DNA of 5,346 nt, from assembly GCA_964543965.1 (NCBI GenBank), contig CAZJAX010000114.1, positions 1-5,346 of the forward strand. The letters run 5' to 3'. The position numbers were made by a program, and so were the translations under genes. This DNA comes from CAMDWQ01 sp964543965. GTDB taxonomy: Bacteria > Omnitrophota > Gorgyraeia > 2-02-FULL-51-18. The notes below the pieces were generated by a model that did not search any database, was not told where the DNA came from, and saw only the letters and a list, made by a program, of their open reading frames with translations. Positions 1 to 5,346 of the stretch are shown here, in pieces. Every line of letters begins with the position of its first letter. Position 1 is the stretch's first letter.

Positions 1-639
1 GTAAAAGTGCAGGAGCACCGGGTTTAGAGTGCCCGCCTTCACCGCTTCGACGGCGCTTTCGATGCGGGCGAGATAGTCCTCGTATTTTTCACGCAGACGG
101 GCGGTGCGGCGGTAGAGCTCTACCGACTTCGCGTAAAGAGCCATGTCCTCGACCCCGTAGAGGCGCATCTCATGATTCGAGGTGAGGTCGAGATATTCAG
201 CGCCCTGAAATTTTCCGCAAAGAAGAAGCGATTTGGCAGTTTCGCGGCGTTTGGCGGCGTCCGCATATTTTCTCAAGAACGAAAGCGACAGATCCCCGGA
301 TCCGGCTTCAAGGAAAATGAAGGGAGGACTTTGCTTTTCAGAGGAAAGAAGGACTTGAAGCAGCCGTGCTTCGTTGAGCTGGCAGGAGGCGTTAGTGTGC
401 GCGTCCTGCACCAGCACCAGCACGCGCTTGCCGCTGCCCTTCCATGCAGCATCGACGGCCGCTACGGAGCCCGGAAACGGCGGCAGAAATTTTTTCGCCC
501 AAACCAAGTCATCGGATGCTTTGGCGCTCTCTGCGCCGTTCTCGGATGTCTCGATCTTGACGAGTTCCTGCGCCGCAAATGCGAATTCCTGCGAAAACAC
601 CGTAAACACAAGCAGGATCGAGATCAGTTTGAGCGCCAT
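1..639 (-). CDS. Secreted protein of unknown function with a QDAHTN motif (C-terminus beyond the window)
   Basis: The frame is open from an ATG at 639 to the left edge: 213 codons with no stop, so the C-terminus is missing. Residues 1-22 look like a Sec signal peptide: Lys4, a hydrophobic core (LISILLVFTVF) and an A-F-A site before Ala23. The mature protein is therefore probably exported to the periplasm or outside; there is no lipobox cysteine. Visible motifs are LVLVQDAHTN (about 74-83) followed by CQLNEARLL (86-94), FIFLEAGSGD (107-116) and RLYGVEDMALY (159-169), then a charged, probably helical stretch (about 170-202). The strand-DAHTN-helix, LEAG and GVED order recalls the layout of ChaN/EreA/TraB-like proteins, and similar exported proteins are, from memory, common in Omnitrophota. 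That link is inference and no activity can be assigned. No in-frame ATG lies just upstream and no clear Shine-Dalgarno precedes the ATG; the signal peptide supports this start. Confidence 0.8.
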   Translation of the reverse strand, partial: MALKLISILLVFTVFSQEFAFAAQELVKIETSENGAESAKASDDLVWAKKFLPPFPGSVAAVDAAWKGSGKRVLVLVQDAHTNASCQLNEARLLQVLLSSEKQSPPFIFLEAGSGDLSLSFLRKYADAAKRRETAKSLLLCGKFQGAEYLDLTSNHEMRLYGVEDMALYAKSVELYRRTARLREKYEDYLARIESAVEAVKAGTLNPVLLHFY

Positions 640-867
640 GCGCTTTTTAAGATTTAAATTTACTGTTATTAAATGATTTATGTTTGAGGACAAAAAAGAT
701 CCTTGTTTCACGATATTTGACTCAACCGTTGATGGGCGGGCTTGATTGTCATTGCTTAAATATATTAAATCTATGTCTATAACTGGTTATGGCTAAATTA
801 TGCCCGAGATTCGGCCAAAATACAAAAAAATGTTAATCGATATAATTAATAGATATAAGCCTGTTTT
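640..867. other. AT-rich intergenic region between hflX and the secreted-protein gene
   Basis: This 228-bp gap is much more AT-rich than the genes on either side and has no convincing ORF on either strand. It should hold the end of the hflX transcript and the promoter of the minus-strand gene starting at 639. I could not find a -35/-10 pair there that stands out from the AT-rich background. Small inverted repeats are present (ATAAC/GTTAT at 779-790, CCGA/TCGG at 804-814, TTAAT/ATTAA at 833-849). Only the last has an adjacent T-run on the relevant strand. Confidence 0.7.
824..849 (-). terminator. Weak candidate terminator after hflX
   Basis: On the minus strand, 19 bases past the hflX stop, a 5-bp stem (TTAAT/ATTAA, 849-845 with 837-833) with a 7-base loop is followed after three bases by seven Ts (830-824). 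The position and U-tract fit an intrinsic terminator. The stem is short and entirely A-T, so it would be unstable, and the match may only reflect the base composition of this gap. Confidence 0.22.
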
Positions 868-2142
868 TTAGGTCCCATTTTGAAGCTTTCTCCGTAAAAT
901 GGCATCGATTTTTGGCGATAAACGGATCTTTAATCGTGTTCCGCCAGCTTCGTCTTTGCGATCCAAAACCTGTCCTTCTTTATACGCAAGATCGATCAGG
1001 TTGTATTGGTTCGGCGAGAAAAAAAATGTGCTCACGAGACTTGAAGCTGCCAGGTCGCTGCCGATAGAGCGCAAAAGCCGGTCCATCCCCTCGCCGGTAC
1101 GTGTTGAAATCAGAAATACGTTTTTTCGGTTGAGAAAGTCCCCCATCACGGCGCGTTTCTCCTCTGTGAGAAGATCCGCTTTGTTGAGCACGAGATAGAC
1201 CTTTTTTTCAGAGGCGCCGATATCGCTGAGCACGCTTAGCACGGCGCTTTCGATCAGGGATAAATCTTCCCGCGAGGCATCCATCACATGCAAAAGAGCG
1301 TCCGCCTGCACTGTTTCCTCGAGAGTAGCTTTGAACGACTCGACCAGATGATGCGGGAGGTCGCGGATAAAACCGACGGTATCGGAAAGAAATACTCTCT
1401 GATTGCCCGGAAGACCGGCTAGGCGCGTCGTCGTGTCGAGCGTGGAAAAAAGCTGGTCTTTGACGAGGACGCCCGCCTCAGTGAGACGGTTAAAGAGGCT
1501 CGATTTTCCGGCATTGGTATAGCCGACAAGCGCCAAGAGCGGCAGATCCTTTTCCCTTTTCTTGTCGATGGCGGTTTTTCTTTTCTTCTGCTGTTCTAAG
1601 AGTTCGCGGGAAAACTTCGTGATCTTTTCGCGGATACGGCGGCGGTCGACTTCGAGCTTCTGTTCGCCGGGACCGCGCGTGCCCACGCCGCCGCCCAGAC
1701 GCGAAAGGTAGATACCCTGGCCGCCGAGCCGCGGAAGAAGATATTTCATCTGCGCGAGCTCCACCTGCAGCTTGCCCTCCTTTGAGCGGGCTCGGCGGGC
1801 AAAAATGTCGAGGATGAGCTGGGTGCGGTCGATGGTCTTGACGCCCGCAGCCTCTTCGAGATTCCGCTGCTGGCTTGGAGAAAGATCGGACTCGAAGACG
1901 ACGACATCCGCTTTCCTTCTAAGCACCTCATTTTTGATCTTCTCAGCTTGCCCGGTACCGAGGAAGAGAGCGGCGTTGGGCGCGTCCTGTTTAAAAAGGA
2001 GGTTTGAGACCACGGTCAGGCCGGCGCCGCTGGAAAGCTCAGCCAGCTCCCGCGAAAGCTCTGACGCATCCGAGGCTCGGCGCAGCGAGCGGAAGTCCAC
2101 AGTCACCAGAACAGCCTTTTCGCTCACCGTTTTTTCCGCCAT
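868..2142 (-). CDS. hflX: GTPase HflX (ribosome-associated, ribosome-splitting)
   Basis: This is a complete 424-aa protein, within the usual HflX range. HflX is a cytosolic TRAFAC-class GTPase that binds the 50S subunit and, in studied bacteria, splits stalled or stress-inactivated ribosomes. The N-terminal HflX domain (about 10-135) contains LFLGTGQAEKI (59-69) and DRTQLILDIF (105-114). It leads to the family's glycine-rich segment (about 139-160, ending GTRGPGE) and a charged helical linker (161-199). The G domain has G1 GYTNAGKS (207-214), switch I TTTR (237-240), G3 DTVG (254-257), G4 NKAD (320-323) and a G5-like STRTGEG (346-352). A short C-terminal domain follows (about 375-420). The ATG at 2142 lies inside the end of miaA (19-bp overlap) and lacks a good Shine-Dalgarno, so translation is probably coupled to miaA. 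All nucleotide-binding motifs are intact. The name is secure; the physiological role rests on the family. Confidence 0.96.
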   Translation of the reverse strand: MAEKTVSEKAVLVTVDFRSLRRASDASELSRELAELSSGAGLTVVSNLLFKQDAPNAALFLGTGQAEKIKNEVLRRKADVVVFESDLSPSQQRNLEEAAGVKTIDRTQLILDIFARRARSKEGKLQVELAQMKYLLPRLGGQGIYLSRLGGGVGTRGPGEQKLEVDRRRIREKITKFSRELLEQQKKRKTAIDKKREKDLPLLALVGYTNAGKSSLFNRLTEAGVLVKDQLFSTLDTTTRLAGLPGNQRVFLSDTVGFIRDLPHHLVESFKATLEETVQADALLHVMDASREDLSLIESAVLSVLSDIGASEKKVYLVLNKADLLTEEKRAVMGDFLNRKNVFLISTRTGEGMDRLLRSIGSDLAASSLVSTFFFSPNQYNLIDLAYKEGQVLDRKDEAGGTRLKIRLSPKIDAILRRKLQNGT

Positions 2143-3062
2143 AGCGCATAGATTGTTTTGGCGATTTTTTTATCGGAATCCTTGGCCGATGCGGGCACCA
2201 CCTCCACTCCTTTTTCATGGCGAAACCACGAAAGCTGGCGCTTGGCGTAATGACGCGTGTTTTTCTTTAAGAGCGCAGCGGCCTCCTCAAGAGCGATCTT
2301 TCCTTCCAGATACGCCGATATTTCCCGATATCCGAGCGCCACTTCGGCCGTCATGCTGAGCTTCTTCCTGCGGAGACGCTTCACCTCTTCGATGAGTCCT
2401 TCGTCCAGCATCTGGTCGACACGCCGCTCGATGCGCGCATAGAGCTCCGTCCGGTCACGGTCGATCATGAATATTCTCACATCATAGATCCCCCGCAGAC
2501 CTTCGCGGTTGCTTTTTTGCTCGGAAAACGGCTTGCCTGAAAGATGAAAGATCTCGAGCGCCCGGACGAGGCGGCGAAGATCGTTGGGATGGATCTTTTT
2601 TGCAGAGACAGGGTCGCAGGCGGCCAGTTTTTCGTGCAGATAATGCCCCCCGGCCTTTTCCTGCTCGGCCAAAAGGCGCCCGCGGTACTCGAGGTCGCGC
2701 GCCTTTTCGGACTCAGGGCTTTCGAAAAGCCCGTCCAAAAGAGCCCTCAGATAAAGGCCGGTGCCCCCCGCGATGATCGGAGTCTTTTTTTTCTTCAGGA
2801 TCTTAGGGATGAGGTCTTCGGCAAGAGCGCGGAATTTCGCCGCGCTGTACTCTTCCGACGGGTCGAGGAACGCGACAAGATGTGTGGCGGCCTTTTTTCG
2901 AAGCTCTTTCGAAGGCGCCTGCGTCAGCACGGGCATCCCGCGGTATGCCTGCATCGAATCACAGGAGATGATCTCGGATGGAAAAAGCGCCGCCAGCTCG
3001 ACGGCGATGCCCGTTTTACCCGAGGCGGTCGGCCCAACAAGGCACAAAAGAGGCGGCTTCAA
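2124..3062 (-). CDS. miaA: tRNA dimethylallyltransferase MiaA
   Basis: This 312-aa protein has normal family length. MiaA transfers the dimethylallyl group of DMAPP to N6 of A37 in tRNAs reading UNN codons, giving i6A37 in the cytosol. Visible signatures are the P-loop GPTASGKT (10-17), SCDS with the conserved Asp (D35), Q38 and YRGM (40-43), AGGTGLYLRALLDGL (98-112), HPNDLRRLVRALE (158-170), the RIERRVDQMLDEGLIEE helix in the C-terminal half, ALGYREI, and TRHYAKRQLSWFRHE near the C-terminus. The segment after YRGM reads PVLTQAPS, where many MiaA proteins have DIGTAKP. The start is TTG: it is the first in-frame codon after the miaB stop, and the P-loop begins only ten residues in, so no later start fits. 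A GGGGGAG stretch lies 12 bases upstream, a long spacing, so coupling to miaB termination is likely. The 3' end overlaps hflX by 19 bp. Confidence 0.97.
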   Translation of the reverse strand: MKPPLLCLVGPTASGKTGIAVELAALFPSEIISCDSMQAYRGMPVLTQAPSKELRKKAATHLVAFLDPSEEYSAAKFRALAEDLIPKILKKKKTPIIAGGTGLYLRALLDGLFESPESEKARDLEYRGRLLAEQEKAGGHYLHEKLAACDPVSAKKIHPNDLRRLVRALEIFHLSGKPFSEQKSNREGLRGIYDVRIFMIDRDRTELYARIERRVDQMLDEGLIEEVKRLRRKKLSMTAEVALGYREISAYLEGKIALEEAAALLKKNTRHYAKRQLSWFRHEKGVEVVPASAKDSDKKIAKTIYALWRKKR

Positions 3063-4400
3063 TTAGGTGATCAGCTCCCCCAGGAGAGTCTCATCAGCGA
3101 CGCCCGTGATACGGATATTCCGGATCTGGCCGCTCAAATCTTCGGAGGAATAAGCGACGACGCGTTTGAATTCGCGCGACCGGCCGACGTAGCAAGCGTC
3201 ATTTCTCTTGGCCAGACCCTCGATGAGCACTTCGAGCGTTTTGCCCGTGTATTTCTGGTTGATCTGAAACGCCATCGCGCGCTGAGATGCCAGCACGGCC
3301 TGGAGCCTGCGATTTTTTTCTTCAGGGCTCACATCATCCTTAAGTTTCAGCGCGGGCGTCCCGGGTCTCGGAGAATAGGCAAAGACGTAAGCGCTGTCGA
3401 ACTGCACCGTCTCGACGAGATCGAGCGTGTCCTGGAAGTCCTTCTCCGTCTCGCCCGGAAAACCGACGATGAGGTCCGTGGTCAGGCTGCCTCCGGGCAC
3501 CAGGCTCCGGTACTCGGCGATCTGCTCCTTGTACCATTCGACGGTATGCTCGCGCTTCATGCGCCGCAGGACAGCGTTGGACCCCGACTGCACCGGGAGG
3601 TGCAGGTGCTCGCAGACCATGGGCAGGTCGCGCATCGCCTCGAAAAGCCGGGTGTGCGCATCCTTGGGATGGCTCGTCGTGAAACGCAGCCGGGGTATCT
3701 GCGGCGCCGCCTGCTGGATCTTTTCAAGCAGTCCCGCAAAATCGATCGATTCTTCGAGGCCCTTGCCGTAGGAGTTCACATTTTGCCCGAGAAGCATCAC
3801 GTCTTTGAAGCCCCGCGCCGCCAGGTCCTTCATTTCGCGGACGATGCTTTCGGAAAAACGCGACTGCTCGTCGCCGCGCGTGTACGGCACGATGCAGTAA
3901 GTGCAGCGGTGATCGCAGCCGGTCATGATGGTCACGAGCGCCGTGGTCTTCCCCGGACGGTAATGCACGCCGTCGAGGCTGTAGGGCTCGTTCAGCCGGT
4001 CGGTCGCGACGCGTCGGCCGCGCGTAGCCGCGATCTCATCGACGAGAGCCGGGATCTGGCCCAGATTTCCGGGACCGCAGACAAGGTCGATCTCGGGATT
4101 CTTTTTGAAGAAATCGCTGCCGTGTTCCTGCGCCATGCAGCCGAGTATGCCGATGATGAGCTCCGGCTTCGTCTCTTTGAGCTTGCGGAAGTGGCCCATG
4201 CGTCCGAACACCTTCTGTTCCGCATGGTCGCGCACGCTGCAGGTGTTGTAAAAGATAACGTCGGCTTTCTCAATGGCAGACGTTGTCTCATACCCGCGAT
4301 CCATAAGAAGCCCGGTGACCGCCTCCGAGTCACGCTCATTCATCTGGCATCCGAAAGTCTGGAGAAAAAGTTTTTTTCTTGTCAGGTCCTGACCGATCAT
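3063..4400 (-). CDS. miaB: tRNA-2-methylthio-N6-dimethylallyladenosine synthase MiaB
   Basis: MiaB is a radical-SAM methylthiotransferase that converts i6A37 to ms2i6A37 in tRNA, the step after MiaA. With the chosen start it has 445 aa, typical of the family. The N-terminal UPF0004 domain has QTFGCQMNERDSE (14-26) and the three auxiliary-cluster cysteines C18, C54 (NTCSVR) and C88 (GCMAQ). The radical-SAM core carries GCDHRCTYCIVPYTRG (161-176), the CxxxCxxC motif at C162, C166 and C169. Downstream are LLGQNVNSYG, HLHLPVQSGS and DLIVGFPGET, all hallmark MiaB segments, then a C-terminal TRAM-type region from about residue 380. I prefer the ATG at 4400 because AAGGA lies six bases before it. 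An in-frame ATG at 4433 would add 11 residues but has a poor ribosome site and overlaps a likely -10 box. The stop abuts the miaA start in the same frame. Confidence 0.97.
   Translation of the reverse strand: MIGQDLTRKKLFLQTFGCQMNERDSEAVTGLLMDRGYETTSAIEKADVIFYNTCSVRDHAEQKVFGRMGHFRKLKETKPELIIGILGCMAQEHGSDFFKKNPEIDLVCGPGNLGQIPALVDEIAATRGRRVATDRLNEPYSLDGVHYRPGKTTALVTIMTGCDHRCTYCIVPYTRGDEQSRFSESIVREMKDLAARGFKDVMLLGQNVNSYGKGLEESIDFAGLLEKIQQAAPQIPRLRFTTSHPKDAHTRLFEAMRDLPMVCEHLHLPVQSGSNAVLRRMKREHTVEWYKEQIAEYRSLVPGGSLTTDLIVGFPGETEKDFQDTLDLVETVQFDSAYVFAYSPRPGTPALKLKDDVSPEEKNRRLQAVLASQRAMAFQINQKYTGKTLEVLIEGLAKRNDACYVGRSREFKRVVAYSSEDLSGQIRNIRITGVADETLLGELIT
3075..3081 (-). promoter_or_regulatory. Possible distant ribosome binding site of miaA inside the miaB 3' end
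   Basis: GGGGGAG on the minus strand lies within the last codons of miaB, 12 bases before the TTG start of miaA. It is purine-rich and overlaps a plausible Shine-Dalgarno core (GGAG), but the spacing is longer than the usual 5-9 bases. It could help terminating ribosomes restart at the TTG. Confidence 0.35.
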
Positions 4401-4406
4401 TCCGCT

Positions 4407-4411
4407 TCCTT
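4407..4411 (-). promoter_or_regulatory. Ribosome binding site of miaB, deciding the 4400 start
   Basis: AAGGA on the minus strand ends six bases before the ATG at 4400, an ideal Shine-Dalgarno spacing. The alternative upstream ATG at 4433 has only a weak GGTAGA in front of it. This is the clearest ribosome site in the window and is the reason for the shorter MiaB. Confidence 0.7.
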
Positions 4412-4431
4412 TTTTTATACCGGCACGCCCC

Positions 4432-4440
4432 ATTCTACCA
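4432..4440 (-). promoter_or_regulatory. Candidate extended -10 promoter of the miaB-miaA-hflX cluster
   Basis: The minus strand reads TGGTAGAAT: an extended -10 TGn followed by TAGAAT, five of six matches to TATAAT. Transcription would begin near 4425, giving a leader of about 25 bases that contains the AAGGA ribosome site and leads to the ATG at 4400. The -35 position 17 bases upstream (TGTCCA) matches the consensus poorly, which is tolerable for an extended -10 promoter. The site lies in the 67-bp gap after the acyltransferase gene. If it is real, the ATG at 4433 would lie outside the transcript. This assumes a sigma-70-like consensus in this organism. Confidence 0.4.
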
Positions 4441-4467
4441 CCGGCCTCATGAGCTGGACACTCGAAA

Positions 4468-5346
4468 TCAGCCGCCGGCCGCGCTCGAGGGAAAGATCCG
4501 TCCTCCCGACGGCTCGATTTTGTCTCTCAGTTTCAGCGCGGGCATCTCGATCAGCTTGCCGAGCACGATACCGCCTGTGAGGGTCAGGGCGAAATAGATC
4601 GGACTTTGATACGGATGCGTCAAAGATCCAACGGCACGGCCAAACCAGTGGTCGAGGGGCATATGCCATAAATAGATCGAGTAAGAATAGACCCCGACGT
4701 AGGAGACGAAGCGGCCCAAAACGCCGAATGAGTACACCGGCTTGTATAAGAAAATCAAGAGCAGGTATCCAAAGGACAGGTAAAGCAGCGTGTAGCCGAA
4801 AACACGCTGTGAGATATAATTCGAGCCCCTCACGCAGAAAATCGTAGCAGCAAAAAGGATGATAAAAAGAACCCCGTGAAACCCTCCGGACATGAATTTT
4901 TTCAGCTTTTCAGAATGAAACTGATAGAAATATGAAAGCAAAACTCCGAAAAAAAGCGAATCCATTCTAAGGTGGGTCGGAAAGAAAAATTTAGGGATGG
5001 AATCGGTAGGTCCCAGCAAATACCTGAAAAACATCGCCGCGGCCCCGGCAGCAAAACAGATCCATGGGACGGGCTTGAAGGGATCGGCGGTGCCCTTCCG
5101 GGACAGCGCGAACATCATGAAGCAAAGCGCGATATAAAAATGCTCTTCGACCGCAAGCGACCATGTATGGTTCCAGATACGCGGCCCATAATTTTGAAGA
5201 AAAAGGATCTGGGATATCAGGGAGTCTGCGGGCACCCCGACCTTGGAAACCGTGTTTCGGATCAAAAGAGTCGCCAGTATGAGAATGTAGTACGCCGGGT
5301 AGAACTTGAAGCCTCGCCGGATGAGAAATCTTTTAGGGTCGAAGCT
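4468..5346 (-). CDS. Acyltransferase family 3 (OafA/YrhL-like) membrane protein, N-terminus beyond the window
   Basis: The frame is open from the right edge to a TGA at 4468-4470, giving 292 visible residues. A TTG at 5265 is inside the gene, not its start: the family motif FLIRRGFKFYPAYY (fragment residues 7-20) lies upstream of it and runs to the edge. Other acyltransferase-3 hallmarks are NHTWSLAVEEHFY (59-71), THLRMDSLFFGVLLSY (124-139) and YSYSIYLWHMP (220-230), with several hydrophobic membrane segments between them. The missing part should contain the first membrane helices and the conserved N-terminal histidine. Such integral membrane proteins usually O-acylate (often O-acetylate) sugars of lipopolysaccharide, exopolysaccharide or other envelope molecules. 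The substrate here cannot be told, and no glycan genes are visible beside it. It is co-directional with miaB and 67 bp upstream of it, but that gap may carry a separate promoter, so a shared operon is uncertain. Confidence 0.9.
   Translation of the reverse strand, partial: SFDPKRFLIRRGFKFYPAYYILILATLLIRNTVSKVGVPADSLISQILFLQNYGPRIWNHTWSLAVEEHFYIALCFMMFALSRKGTADPFKPVPWICFAAGAAAMFFRYLLGPTDSIPKFFFPTHLRMDSLFFGVLLSYFYQFHSEKLKKFMSGGFHGVLFIILFAATIFCVRGSNYISQRVFGYTLLYLSFGYLLLIFLYKPVYSFGVLGRFVSYVGVYSYSIYLWHMPLDHWFGRAVGSLTHPYQSPIYFALTLTGGIVLGKLIEMPALKLRDKIEPSGGRIFPSSAAGG

Noticed and set aside
172..676. Two overlapping plus-strand open frames opposite the secreted-protein gene
   Set aside because: They are antisense to a minus-strand frame with a good signal peptide and conserved-looking motifs, have no recognisable domains, and lack supporting ribosome sites.
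804..814. CCGA-GAT-TCGG inverted repeat as a terminator
   Set aside because: The stem is four base pairs and no T-run follows it on either strand.
2124..2142. A displaced or tiny hfq between miaA and hflX
   Set aside because: The two genes overlap by 19 bp, so there is no room for hfq, and no Hfq-like frame was seen elsewhere in the window.
4414..4419. TATAAA on the minus strand as a -10 box for miaB
   Set aside because: Transcription from it would begin in or just after the AAGGA ribosome site, leaving almost no leader. No -35 element is placed correctly. The TGGTAGAAT site upstream fits better.
4401..4467. Terminator between the acyltransferase gene and miaB
   Set aside because: Two CCGG copies could pair on the minus strand, but the stem is short, the loop long, and an A-run follows instead of a T-run.
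2544..4580. A 678-codon open frame on the plus strand
   Set aside because: It runs antisense across most of miaB and part of miaA, which have complete family motifs. Its translation shows no recognisable domain and is rich in Arg, Ala, Asp and His, as expected for a mirror frame of a GC-rich gene.
4468..5265. Acyltransferase gene starting at the TTG at 5265
   Set aside because: The frame stays open to the window edge, and the upstream residues include the family motif around FLIRRGFKFYPAYY, so the TTG is an internal leucine codon.

Overview
All recognisable genes in this window lie on the minus strand, so transcription runs from high to low coordinates. In that order the window holds: an acyltransferase-3 family membrane protein cut by the right edge (4468-5346); a tight cluster miaB (3063-4400), miaA (2124-3062) and hflX (868-2142); an AT-rich gap (640-867); and a secreted protein of unknown function cut by the left edge (1-639). 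I see no rRNA, tRNA, CRISPR array, insertion sequence or phage gene.

The core is a tRNA-modification and ribosome-GTPase operon. MiaA adds the isopentenyl group to A37 of tRNAs that read UNN codons, and MiaB then methylthiolates that base (i6A37 to ms2i6A37), so the two genes encode successive steps of one pathway. HflX, a ribosome-splitting GTPase, follows miaA as it does in many bacteria, but no hfq lies between them. Packing is extreme: the TAA stop of miaB abuts the TTG start of miaA with no spacer and in the same frame, and miaA overlaps hflX by 19 bp. A candidate extended -10 promoter and a good Shine-Dalgarno in the 67-bp gap before miaB suggest that transcription and translation of the cluster start there.

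The organism is a Gram-negative-type bacterium of moderate to high GC content with an AT-rich intergenic region. The secreted protein carries a QDAHTN...Q-N motif with later LEAG and YGVED motifs. From memory this resembles a family of uncharacterised exported proteins frequent in Candidatus Omnitrophota (OP3) genomes. MiaA also has a diverged QAPS segment where many homologues have GTAKP. I therefore lean towards Omnitrophota or a related uncultured lineage, but this is an inference, not a demonstrated assignment.

The window looks mostly like an ordinary housekeeping region. The most interesting items are the secreted QDAHTN protein and the zero-gap, in-frame miaB/miaA junction.
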